64,000 nt of DNA from Clostridium sp. CAG:762 (GTDB lineage: Bacteria > Bacillota_I > Bacilli_A > RF39 > UBA660), in assembly GCA_000432575.1 (NCBI GenBank), contig HF996799.1:22084-86083 (forward strand). Direction: 5' to 3'. Below the pieces are notes generated by a model that saw only the letters and a list, made by a program, of their open reading frames with translations, made no database searches and was not told the origin of the DNA. Numbering within the stretch: position 1 is the stretch's first letter; the number at the start of each line of letters is the position of its first letter. Positions 25,055 to 32,865 of the stretch are shown here, one piece after another. The translations under genes were made by a program, and so were the position numbers.

Positions 25055-25135
25055 CTACTCATTATCATTTAATATAAATATAAAATGACCTGAAATACCT
25101 TTGACTAAATACCACCTGTTTATAGCTCCTATCAT
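25055..25135 (-). CDS. Candidate 26-residue small protein with its own promoter and terminator
   Basis: The minus-strand frame from ATG 25135 reads MIGAINRWYLVKGISGHFIF, then ILNDNE and TAG. A TTGACT-16-TATCAT promoter lies just upstream, next to the stop codon of the penicillin-binding protein gene, and a strong terminator lies just downstream. The predicted transcript starts only a few bases before the ATG, so it would be almost leaderless; GGTG directly abuts the ATG. It could instead be a small RNA of roughly 110 nucleotides. It is not similar to SpoVM as recalled. Confidence 0.4.
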   Translation of the reverse strand: MIGAINRWYLVKGISGHFIFILNDNE

Positions 25136-25145
25136 CACCAAATAA

Positions 25146-25173
25146 ATGATAACACAAATAATGAATAAGTCAA
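25146..25173 (-). promoter_or_regulatory. Sigma-A-like promoter of the small unit
   Basis: On the minus strand TTGACT (25168-25173) and TATCAT (25146-25151) have a 16-base spacer. The -35 directly abuts the stop codon of the penicillin-binding protein gene. Confidence 0.5.
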
Positions 25174-27144
25174 CTAATTTTCCTGATTATTTTCTTGCTT
25201 AAAAACCGTATCTAAATCAACACTACTATAATATGGTTCAGTTCCCTTAATAAAATAAAATATCTTACTCTTCTTACTAGCCTCATTAACAGGTTCACCA
25301 GTAATAGGATTAACTAAAACCCCCACAACATTACTAGGAATATCATACCATTCCGTATTTTTATCCGTATCTTTTAAATAATTTTCTATTGTTTCAACCC
25401 ATATCTTCTTATGCTTACCAGAATCTTCCTTAGACATAACACGATTATCATCAAAACCATTCCATACCCCCAAAACAACATTTTTATTATAACCAATTAT
25501 CCACACATCAGTATCCGTTGTCCCAGTTTTAACCGCGTATTTGTGGGTCATATCAGGAAGTAAACTAATAATTGTAGGATAATTATAATCAATAAAAGCT
25601 GTATCATAAGTTGAAGTCATTAACTCATTTAAAATAAATACAATACTCCTATTAAGAACACCCTCTTTAACATTATTATACTCATAAATAACATTACCCT
25701 TACTATCCAACACCTTCCTAATAAAATGTGGCTTAACCTTGTAACCCTCATTAGCAAAACAAGCATATCCACCAACCATATCTATCATACTAATCTCTTC
25801 ACTACCAAGAGCCAAAGAAGGAATAGCTTCTAAATTACCACTTATTCCAACCCTTTTAGCCATATTCACAAGCACATCTTCTCCCAAAAACAAATGTGTT
25901 TTAACAGCATAAACATTGTCGGAATAAGAAATCGCAGCACCTAAAGATATTTGCTTATTAGGATATCTATCATTATAATTTTTTGGTGAGTAAGTCTTGT
26001 TACCTGAAAAAGTAAAAGTCGTTCTTTCGCTTATAAAAGCACTAGAAGCTGTAAAACCATTTTCCAAAGCCGCATAATATAAAAATGGCTTCATCGTAGA
26101 ACCTACTTGCCTAACCGCCGAAGTAGCACGATTAAATTGACTCTTATTATAATCAACACCACCCATTAAAGCCAAAACCTCACCCGTATTAGGATCCATC
26201 ATAATACTAGAAGATTGCAACTCACTATCCTTATTAATATACTTATTCGTAGCATTCTCCAAGTATTTTTGAGCATCCTTATCCAAAGTAGTATAAATCT
26301 TTAAACCACCAGTTTCAAGTAAAGAATTAGGAATTGAATCTATCTTCTTAAGTTCATTAATAACCGCATCTTGATAATACATTACAGCATTTAAACCATC
26401 CTCATCCTCTAAACTCTTAAAAATAAGTTCATAATTTAAAGCCTCATCATAATCACTTTCACTAATAACTTTATTTTTAAGTAAAATTGAAAGAATCAAA
26501 CTCTGCCTCTTCTTAGCCTTTTCAGGATTTATCAAAGGAGAATAAGTACTAGGAGATTTAGGAATACCCGCTAACATCGCAGCCTCCGCTAAATTAAGTT
26601 CACTAGCACTTTTACCAAAATAATACTTAGAAGCATTCTCAATTCCAAAAACTCCACCATAATTAATAGTATTTAAATACCCTTCCAAAATCTCTCCCTT
26701 TTTGTAGTGGCATTCCAATTCCAAAGCAAGCTTAGCCTCATCAAATTTTCTTTTCCAAGTCTTATCAAAATTCAAAAACAAATTCCTTGCATATTGCTGC
26801 GTAATTGTTGAGGCTCCTTCTTTCTTACTACCACTTAACAAATTAACATAAACAGCCTTAATAATTCTCAAAAAATCAAAACCATTATGCTTATAAAACT
26901 TCTTATCCTCAGTATAAATTGTCGCATTAATTAAATAATCACTAATATTATCCAAACTTATCCATTCATCGTTATTATTAAAAACAAGTTCACTATCCTT
27001 ATCATATAAATAATAACTCCTCGCCTTATTAATATCAGGTTTAGGTGTAATCAAAGCATAAATATATAAGCCAAAAAAAGCAATTATCCCAAAAACAACC
27101 AAAATAACACCAAACTTAATATATTTAAAAAATTTTTTCAACAT
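25174..27144 (-). CDS. Class A penicillin-binding protein (PBP1a type)
   Basis: This bifunctional enzyme polymerises and cross-links peptidoglycan outside the membrane. Starting at ATG 27144 it has 656 residues. One membrane anchor (FGVILVVFGIIAFFGLYIYAL) is near the N-terminus. The GT51 domain shows TEDKKFYKHNGFD, GASTITQQYARNL and KRKFDEAKLALELE. The transpeptidase domain shows SxxK in GSTMKP, SDN in SYSDN and KTGTTD. The open frame extends four codons upstream to a TTG, but GGTGATAAAA fits the ATG. It is divergent from ywiB-argS. Confidence 0.94.
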   Translation of the reverse strand: MLKKFFKYIKFGVILVVFGIIAFFGLYIYALITPKPDINKARSYYLYDKDSELVFNNNDEWISLDNISDYLINATIYTEDKKFYKHNGFDFLRIIKAVYVNLLSGSKKEGASTITQQYARNLFLNFDKTWKRKFDEAKLALELECHYKKGEILEGYLNTINYGGVFGIENASKYYFGKSASELNLAEAAMLAGIPKSPSTYSPLINPEKAKKRQSLILSILLKNKVISESDYDEALNYELIFKSLEDEDGLNAVMYYQDAVINELKKIDSIPNSLLETGGLKIYTTLDKDAQKYLENATNKYINKDSELQSSSIMMDPNTGEVLALMGGVDYNKSQFNRATSAVRQVGSTMKPFLYYAALENGFTASSAFISERTTFTFSGNKTYSPKNYNDRYPNKQISLGAAISYSDNVYAVKTHLFLGEDVLVNMAKRVGISGNLEAIPSLALGSEEISMIDMVGGYACFANEGYKVKPHFIRKVLDSKGNVIYEYNNVKEGVLNRSIVFILNELMTSTYDTAFIDYNYPTIISLLPDMTHKYAVKTGTTDTDVWIIGYNKNVVLGVWNGFDDNRVMSKEDSGKHKKIWVETIENYLKDTDKNTEWYDIPSNVVGVLVNPITGEPVNEASKKSKIFYFIKGTEPYYSSVDLDTVFKQENNQEN

Positions 27145-27243
27145 TTTTATCACCAAACTTCCTTTAAAATAAACGTTTTTTCTATCCTAATAATAATATT
27201 TACTAAAAAAAGTAAAATATAAGTTTTATTTTTCTTAATGTTA

Positions 27244-27252
27244 TGATATAAT
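27244..27252 (+). promoter_or_regulatory. Extended -10 promoter of ywiB-argS-rpoE
   Basis: TGATATAAT has an upstream TG and a perfect -10 hexamer, 28 bases before the GTG start of ywiB. The -35 (TTTTAT) is weak. Confidence 0.5.
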
Positions 27253-27279
27253 GATAAGCGAAAAAAATCAGGTGATATT

Positions 27280-27648
27280 GTGCGAAGAAAAATTAAAAGT
27301 GAATTAAAAAATTTAACAACCAATGAAATTACTAACCATAATTCTAACTGCATCGTTAACCAAAACAAAATAAAATATCAAGACAATGATACATCATATG
27401 AAATACGTATAAAAAATAATGAGATAATCGTTATTAGAGATAATTCTAAGTTTACTCATGCTATGCAGTTCCAAAAAGACAAAACTCATAAGAGTAATTA
27501 TTTATTAAAAGAACCAGATTTAAATTTAGAACTAAATATCAAAACAAAAGAATTAGATATTAAAGAAGATAAAATATATATCAAATATGAAATCTTAGAA
27601 AGTAATAACATATTTGAATATAAAATAGAATTGGAGGATATATTATGA
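27280..27648 (+). CDS. ywiB: YwiB-family protein (DUF1934)
   Basis: This 122-residue protein matches the YwiB family, small lipocalin-like beta-barrels of unknown role. Family features are NQNKIKYQDNDTSYEIRIKNNEIIVIR and the alternating beta pattern to the end. The start is GTG behind CAGGTGATATT. Its last four bases overlap the ATG of argS. In Bacillus ywiB also directly precedes argS, and that conserved pairing is the strongest support for the name. Confidence 0.8.
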   Translation: MRRKIKSELKNLTTNEITNHNSNCIVNQNKIKYQDNDTSYEIRIKNNEIIVIRDNSKFTHAMQFQKDKTHKSNYLLKEPDLNLELNIKTKELDIKEDKIYIKYEILESNNIFEYKIELEDIL

Positions 27649-29264
27649 GTATAAAACAAGAAGTACAAGAAATACTAAAAAAGTCATTAACTAACTTACA
27701 AATCGATTATGAGAAAGAAATTGAAGTAAGCATTCCAAAGGATAAAAACCATGGAGATTATTCAACCAATATTGCTTTATCTTTAGCTAAATCTTTAAAA
27801 GATAACCCAACAAATATAGCAAATAAAATCAAAAATAATATTCAAAGTGAAATAATATCTAAAATTGAAGTATTATCCCCAGGATTTATTAATATCTTTA
27901 TAAGTGAGCAATACTTACTAAAAAGCATTAATACCATAATTAAAGAAAATACTAACTATGGTAAAAGTAATCTAGGCCAAGGGAAAAAAGTAAATATTGA
28001 GTTTGTAAGTGCCAATCCAACAGGAATCTTACACTTAGGTCATGGCCGTGGAGCAACCTATGGAGATAACTTAGCAAGAATTATGACCTTTACAGGGTAC
28101 GATGTAACTAAAGAATATTATGTCAACGATGCTGGTAATCAAATGAATAATCTTGGAATTTCCATTAAAGTAAGATACCAAAACTTATATAACATCGATG
28201 CCACATTACCAGAAGATGGCTATCACGGACAAGAAATAATTGACATTGCAAAAAAAATAAAAGAAGAATATCAAGATACTAAATTAAATGAAGATATTCC
28301 ATTCTTCAAAAAATATGGACTAAACATCCTATTAGATAAAATAAAAAAAGACTTAGACATCTATCGTGTTAACTTTGATGTATTCTCTAGTGAACAATCT
28401 TTATATGACCGTGGACTAGTAGAAAAAGTAATTACCAAACTAAAAAATGACAATCATTGCTACATTGAAGATGGAGCCCTATGGTTAAAAACTATGGACT
28501 ATGGCGATGAAAAGAATCGTGTTCTAATTAAAAGCGATGGTAATTATACTTATCTACTACCTGATATAGCTTATCACTGTGATAAAATAGAAAGAGGCTT
28601 TGATGAATTAATTGATGTCCTTGGAGCAGATCACCATGGCTATATAGACAGATTAAAAGCCTCATTAGAAATGATGGGCAAAGATAGTGGCATCCTATAT
28701 ATCAAAATATTACAAATGGTAAGATTAATCAAAGACAACGAAGAATTAAAATTAAGCAAAAGAACAGGTAAAACTGTAACTCTAAGTGAAATAATCGAAG
28801 AAGTTGGCGTAAATGCTACAAGATATCTATTTTCATCAAAAAGTCTTGACACTCAACTAGACTTCAATATTGACTTAGCCTTAAAACAAAACAGTGAAAA
28901 TCCTGTATACTATATTGAATATGCCAATGCAAGGATATGTTCTATTCTAAAAAAATCCAAAAATTTTGCTACCAACATTGACAAATATCAAACATTAGAA
29001 AGCCAATATATATATAATATTTTGAATAAACTAAATGAATTTAAAGACATTGTTGAAACATCAGCAAGCAAAAAAGCACCGCATATTATAGCAAACTATG
29101 TTTACGACCTAGCCTCATTATTTCATACATACTATAATCAAGAAAAAATTGTAACCGAGGATATTCAGTATACTAGTGAAAGAATCAATTTACTAAAAGC
29201 TATTCAAATTGTTATCAATAATAGTTTAAATTTAATAGGTATAATACCAAGAGAGGAAATGTAG
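27645..29264 (+). CDS. argS: Arginyl-tRNA synthetase
   Basis: ArgS charges tRNA-Arg. The 539-residue class I enzyme has the Add-1 N-terminal domain, the HIGH-type motif in FVSANPTGILHLGHGRGA, and a KMSKS-type loop LSKRTGKTVTLSE. The C-terminal DALR anticodon-binding domain includes YDLASLFHTYYNQEKI. GGAGGATATT precedes the ATG, which overlaps ywiB (ATGA). It is followed ten bases later by rpoE, as in Bacillus. Confidence 0.97.
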   Translation: MSIKQEVQEILKKSLTNLQIDYEKEIEVSIPKDKNHGDYSTNIALSLAKSLKDNPTNIANKIKNNIQSEIISKIEVLSPGFINIFISEQYLLKSINTIIKENTNYGKSNLGQGKKVNIEFVSANPTGILHLGHGRGATYGDNLARIMTFTGYDVTKEYYVNDAGNQMNNLGISIKVRYQNLYNIDATLPEDGYHGQEIIDIAKKIKEEYQDTKLNEDIPFFKKYGLNILLDKIKKDLDIYRVNFDVFSSEQSLYDRGLVEKVITKLKNDNHCYIEDGALWLKTMDYGDEKNRVLIKSDGNYTYLLPDIAYHCDKIERGFDELIDVLGADHHGYIDRLKASLEMMGKDSGILYIKILQMVRLIKDNEELKLSKRTGKTVTLSEIIEEVGVNATRYLFSSKSLDTQLDFNIDLALKQNSENPVYYIEYANARICSILKKSKNFATNIDKYQTLESQYIYNILNKLNEFKDIVETSASKKAPHIIANYVYDLASLFHTYYNQEKIVTEDIQYTSERINLLKAIQIVINNSLNLIGIIPREEM

Positions 29265-29274
29265 GAGGAAAAAA

Positions 29275-29703
29275 ATGAGTATTAAAAAAATGCCTAAAGA
29301 AGAATTAGAGTTACTCTCATACACACAAATTGCAAAAATGTATTTAGAGGAAACTAAAAAAACATTAACAACAAAGGAATTATTCAAAGAAGTATGTGAT
29401 TTATTAGAACTAAGCGAAAATGAATATGAAGAAAAAATCGCAGATTTCTTCCAATCACTAACAACATCAAAAGAATTTATCTTACTAACAGATGGTAAAT
29501 GGGATTTAAAGTCTAATCATGCTGTTAAAATAGACTTAGAAGAAGAGGAAGAAGAAATCGAACCAAAAACAAACGATGAAGATGATATTGAACCTGAAGA
29601 AGATGATGACATTGATATTGATGACTACGATGCCACCGATGATGACTATGAAGATGATGAGTTAACTGATTTATCTATTATAGACGAAGATGAAATCGAA
29701 TAA
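29275..29703 (+). CDS. rpoE: RNA polymerase delta subunit
   Basis: Delta is the Bacilli-specific acidic RNA polymerase subunit that speeds enzyme recycling and promoter selectivity. The 142 residues comprise a folded HARE-HTH domain (SYTQIAKMYLEETKKTLTTKELFKEVC, then FFQSLTTSKEFILLTDGKWDLK) and an unstructured Asp/Glu tail from about residue 85. GGAGGAAAAA precedes the ATG. Its presence is one of the main arguments for a Bacilli origin of this DNA. A terminator follows. Confidence 0.93.
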   Translation: MSIKKMPKEELELLSYTQIAKMYLEETKKTLTTKELFKEVCDLLELSENEYEEKIADFFQSLTTSKEFILLTDGKWDLKSNHAVKIDLEEEEEEIEPKTNDEDDIEPEEDDDIDIDDYDATDDDYEDDELTDLSIIDEDEIE

Positions 29704-29709
29704 AAAATG

Positions 29710-29738
29710 AAAATATGTCTAAAAAACATATTTTTATT
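29710..29738 (+). terminator. Intrinsic terminator of ywiB-argS-rpoE
   Basis: AAAATATGT at 29710-29718 pairs with ACATATTTT at 29726-29734, followed by TATTT. Confidence 0.75.
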
Positions 29739-29766
29739 TGCATAAAAGTTAATTATATAATATAAT
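29738..29766 (+). promoter_or_regulatory. Sigma-A promoter of prfA-prmC
   Basis: TTGCAT at 29738-29743 and TATAAT at 29761-29766 are 17 bases apart, 24 bases before the prfA ATG. Confidence 0.6.
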
Positions 29767-29790
29767 TCTAATAGAAAAGGAGAATTACTC

Positions 29791-30852
29791 ATGATTGAAA
29801 GATTAGAAAAAACCAAAGAAAGATATGACGAAATAACTTCCCTACTATCAAGCAAAGAAGTATTAAAAGATATAAAAAAAATGACCGAATTATCAAAAGA
29901 ACAAGTAAGATTAAAAGAAACAGTAGAACTATATCTCAAATATAACAAAATATTAAATGATATCAAAGAAAGTAAAGAACTAATCCACGATAAAGAATTA
30001 GGAGAGTTTGCTAAAGAAGAATTAATTAGATTAGAAGAAGAAAAAACTAAAACTGAAAAAGAATTAGAAATCTTATTACTACCACATGATCCTAATGATG
30101 AAAAGAATGTTATTATGGAAATACGTGGAGCCGCAGGCGGCGACGAAGCCAATATTTTCGCGGGCGATTTATATGATATGTACCAAAAATATATAGCCAA
30201 TTATGGGTGGAAAAGTGAAATCTTAAACAGTGTAGAAGGTTCTGCTGGAGGATATGCCCAAATAGAATTTATGATTAAAGGAGAAGGAGCATACTCTAAA
30301 TTAAAATTTGAAAGTGGTTCACATCGTGTTCAAAGAGTACCAGAAACCGAATCTCAGGGTCGTGTCCATACTTCAACAGCAACCGTTTTAGTCATGCCAG
30401 AAGCAGAAGAATTCGACTTTGAATTAGACGAATCTGAAGTACGAGTAGATATTACCCGTTCAAGTGGCTGTGGAGGACAAGGCGTAAACACTACTGATTC
30501 AGCTGTAAGATTAACCCATATTCCAACTGGCATCATTGTTTATTCCCAAACAGAAAGAAGCCAAATCAAAAACAAAGAAAAAGCCATGAAAATCTTAAAA
30601 ACAAGATTATATGACTTAAAACTAAAAGAAGCCGAAGAAAAAGAAAGTGCCGAAAGAAGAATTAAAATAGGAACAGGCGACCGATCAGAAAAAATAAGAA
30701 CTTATAACTATCCTCAAAATAGAGTAACAGACCACCGAATCGGCTTTACATCAATGAATCTAGACCGCATCATGGATGGTGAATTAGGAATCATAATTGA
30801 TGCTTTAATAAACGAAAATCAGAAAAGAGCCTTAGAAGGAAATGACAAATAA
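29791..30852 (+). CDS. prfA: Peptide chain release factor 1
   Basis: RF1 terminates translation at UAA and UAG. The 353-residue protein has the GGQ motif in SSGCGGQGVNTTDSAVRLTH. The RF1-specific P-x-T anticodon-like tripeptide is PET, in RVPETESQGRVHT. AAGGAGAATTACTC precedes the ATG. The next gene, prmC, encodes the methyltransferase that modifies the GGQ glutamine, and overlaps by 11 bases. Confidence 0.97.
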   Translation: MIERLEKTKERYDEITSLLSSKEVLKDIKKMTELSKEQVRLKETVELYLKYNKILNDIKESKELIHDKELGEFAKEELIRLEEEKTKTEKELEILLLPHDPNDEKNVIMEIRGAAGGDEANIFAGDLYDMYQKYIANYGWKSEILNSVEGSAGGYAQIEFMIKGEGAYSKLKFESGSHRVQRVPETESQGRVHTSTATVLVMPEAEEFDFELDESEVRVDITRSSGCGGQGVNTTDSAVRLTHIPTGIIVYSQTERSQIKNKEKAMKILKTRLYDLKLKEAEEKESAERRIKIGTGDRSEKIRTYNYPQNRVTDHRIGFTSMNLDRIMDGELGIIIDALINENQKRALEGNDK

Positions 30853-31636
30853 TATCATAACCAAAGCCAAACACACCCTAAAAGAACACAACATCGAAGA
30901 ATTCCTAGCTGATTATTACTATAACTACTTACAAGAAGAAAATATTTACAATGAGAAAACCTATAATCAAGGTATCAATCAATTAATAAAAGGAAAACCT
31001 ATCCAATACATAATTGGCAACGTTAACTTCTATGGTAACATCATCAAAGTAAATAAAAATGTCTTAATTCCACGATTTGAAACTGAATTATTAATAGAAA
31101 AAACAATCAATTACATAAAAAAACTCTATCCTAATCAAAATAATTTAACCCTAGCCGACTTAGGAACAGGCTCAGGTTGCATAGCCATCACCCTAAAAAA
31201 ATTTTTTCCTACTATCAAAATAGACGCCTATGAACTATCACCAAAAGCCATAAGCGTCGCCTTAGAAAATGCAAAAACAAATAACACTCCAATAAATATC
31301 ATAAAGCATGACATAACAAAACCATTACCTGCATATTATGATATTATTATTAGTAACCCACCTTACATTGCAAATGATGAAACAATCATGGACATAGTAA
31401 AGAATAATGAACCTCACATGGCCTTATATGCTAAAAACAACGGACTTTATTTCTATGAACAAATACTAAAAAATATGCAACCAAAATCTAAATACTTAAT
31501 AGCCTTTGAAATAGGTATGAATCAAGGCAAACAAATAAAAGATATTGCCTATAAATATTTAGATAACCCTACAGTATCAATAGAACAAGACTATAGTAAT
31601 AAAGAACGTTACATTTTCATCTATAAAACTGAATAA
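30842..31636 (+). CDS. prmC: Release factor glutamine methyltransferase PrmC (HemK)
   Basis: PrmC methylates the glutamine of the release factor GGQ motif. The 264-residue protein has the SAM site LADLGTGSGCIAITL and the N5-glutamine specificity motif NPPY at 172-175. The N-terminal RF-binding helical domain includes QPIQYIIGN-like sequence (KGKPIQYIIGNVNFYG). It overlaps prfA, the standard operon partner. No tsaC/sua5 gene follows, unlike in Bacillus. Confidence 0.96.
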   Translation: MTNNIITKAKHTLKEHNIEEFLADYYYNYLQEENIYNEKTYNQGINQLIKGKPIQYIIGNVNFYGNIIKVNKNVLIPRFETELLIEKTINYIKKLYPNQNNLTLADLGTGSGCIAITLKKFFPTIKIDAYELSPKAISVALENAKTNNTPINIIKHDITKPLPAYYDIIISNPPYIANDETIMDIVKNNEPHMALYAKNNGLYFYEQILKNMQPKSKYLIAFEIGMNQGKQIKDIAYKYLDNPTVSIEQDYSNKERYIFIYKTE

Positions 31637-31640
31637 AAAC

Positions 31641-31684
31641 AATAATTATCCCCCATAACACTATTAGAAAGGGTGATAATTATT
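31641..31684 (+). promoter_or_regulatory. Perfect inverted repeat enclosing the spoIIR ribosome site
   Basis: AATAATTATC at 31641-31650 is the exact reverse complement of GATAATTATT at 31675-31684. The 24-base loop contains AGAAAGGG. If formed in mRNA, the right arm would cover the start codons of spoIIR. No T-run follows, so it is not a terminator. Confidence 0.55.
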
Positions 31685-32206
31685 AAAAAAATACTAATAA
31701 TTATAGCAATAACTATAACTTTTATCGCATATGATAGCACAAATAACAAAGATAATATCGTTATTCCGGATACAGCAATTAGATTAAGAGTAATACCAAA
31801 CAGTAACACGATTGAAGACCAAACTCAAAAACAAGTAATAAAAAACACTATTGAAAATTACATAGCAAATAATCTAACTGACTTAAATAATATAAACGAT
31901 GCAAGAAATACCATTAAAAATAACTTAGACAATTTAAAAAAAGAAATAGATAAAACAATAAAAGACAAAAATTATAATGTTAATTATACCATTAAATATG
32001 GACAAAATTATTTTCCTAAGAAACAATATAAAGGTATTACATATAATGAAGGCTACTATGAATCTTTAGTAATAACACTTGGTAATGGTAAAGGAGACAA
32101 TTGGTGGTGTGTTTTGTTTCCTCCTTTATGCCTATTAGATAATGAAAATCAAGATGAAGTAGAATACAAATTTTTAGTAAAAGAACTTTTAGATAAAATA
32201 TTTTGA
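31673..32206 (+). CDS. spoIIR: Stage II sporulation protein R (SpoIIR)
   Basis: SpoIIR is made in the forespore under sigma-F and signals across the septum to trigger SpoIIGA cleavage of pro-sigma-E. The protein has an N-terminal membrane/signal segment (KKILIIIAITITFIA), the family start TAIRLRVIPNSNT, and the hallmark GDNWWCVLFPPLCLLD near the end. The annotated start is GTG 31673, but the GTG lies inside the GGGTGAT ribosome site. The better geometry is GGTGAT, four bases, then ATT at 31682 giving (M)KKILIIIA; AUU is a rare start. Length is normal for the family. Confidence 0.92.
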   Translation: MIIIKKILIIIAITITFIAYDSTNNKDNIVIPDTAIRLRVIPNSNTIEDQTQKQVIKNTIENYIANNLTDLNNINDARNTIKNNLDNLKKEIDKTIKDKNYNVNYTIKYGQNYFPKKQYKGITYNEGYYESLVITLGNGKGDNWWCVLFPPLCLLDNENQDEVEYKFLVKELLDKIF

Positions 32207-32215
32207 ATAAACCAA

Positions 32216-32246
32216 AACCTCCTAAATAAAATTTAATTAGGAGGTT
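32216..32246 (+). promoter_or_regulatory. Hairpin that pairs with the mntP Shine-Dalgarno sequence
   Basis: AACCTCCTAA at 32216-32225 is perfectly complementary to TTAGGAGGTT at 32237-32246, with an 11-base loop. The right arm is the AGGAGG ribosome site of mntP, nine bases before its ATG. The following TTCTCTTAT is a poor T-run, so translational control is more likely than termination of spoIIR. Confidence 0.65.
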
Positions 32247-32253
32247 CTCTTAT

Positions 32254-32787
32254 ATGAACACATTTCTCACCACGCTTCTCATTGCCATAAGTTTAAGCAT
32301 GGATGCTTTTTCCTTATCACTTGTATATGGCACATTAAACATTGATAAAAAAAATAAAATCATTCTATCCTTTATTGTTGGTATTTATCATTTTTTAATG
32401 CCCCTATTAGGATTATCAATAGGTTCATTCGTAGCCCAATACCTAGTTTTTAACCTAAAATACCTAGTATCAATTATATTTATTACCATTGGACTAGAAC
32501 TAATTCTATCTAATACCAAAGAAAAAGAAGTAGTACCATTAGAAAATATCATAAGTTTCCTTATTTTTGGATTAAGTGTTAGTATTGATAGTTTTACCAC
32601 TGGAATAGGATTAAATATCATCAATAACAATTACTTAACAGTAAGTACCACATTTTGCCTTACAAGTTGTTTATTTACTTACTTTGGACTAAATATAGGC
32701 GATAAACTAAGTCAAAAATACGGAAAAATATCCACAATATGTGGTGGAATAGTTCTAATAATCCTAGGTTTATCCTATTTATTTTAA
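32254..32787 (+). CDS. MntP/YtaF-type manganese efflux or sporulation membrane protein
   Basis: The 177-residue membrane protein has six hydrophobic segments. It carries the two family aspartate motifs, SMDAFSLSLVYG near the start and SVSIDSFTTGIGL in the second half, which in MntP line the Mn2+ path. The DUF204 superfamily also contains sporulation protein YtaF. In Bacillus an MntP homologue lies near spoIIR, and here it follows spoIIR directly. Its AGGAGG ribosome site is locked in a perfect hairpin. No yybP-ykoY manganese riboswitch fits the 47-base gap. Confidence 0.85.
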   Translation: MNTFLTTLLIAISLSMDAFSLSLVYGTLNIDKKNKIILSFIVGIYHFLMPLLGLSIGSFVAQYLVFNLKYLVSIIFITIGLELILSNTKEKEVVPLENIISFLIFGLSVSIDSFTTGIGLNIINNNYLTVSTTFCLTSCLFTYFGLNIGDKLSQKYGKISTICGGIVLIILGLSYLF

Positions 32788-32804
32788 AAAAATTCAAAAA
32801 ACAC

Positions 32805-32833
32805 TTGACAAAAACAAACATACGTGCTAAAAT
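32805..32833 (+). promoter_or_regulatory. Sigma-A promoter, shared cassette copy 2
   Basis: TTGACA at 32805-32810, a 17-base spacer ending ACGTGC, and TAAAAT at 32828-32833. It is followed by ATGAGACATCTTTTTGAAAG and GGGGGAAAATT. The whole 65-base block resembles the block upstream of 16177. Confidence 0.8.
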
Positions 32834-32865
32834 ATGAGACATCTTTTTGAAAGAGGGGGAAAATT

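Noticed and set aside
25050..25135. Possible signal recognition particle (4.5S) RNA behind the penicillin-binding protein gene
   Set aside because: The GGAAGCAGC-type apical motif and the long imperfect stem of SRP RNA are absent, so a small coding frame or another small RNA is more likely.
29646..30200. A 184-codon minus-strand open frame across the rpoE end and the prfA start
   Set aside because: It crosses two well-supported genes and the terminator between them and consists of serine-rich antisense translation.
32207..32253. yybP-ykoY manganese riboswitch before the mntP-like gene
   Set aside because: The gap is only 47 bases and holds a simple hairpin; the conserved riboswitch loops are missing.
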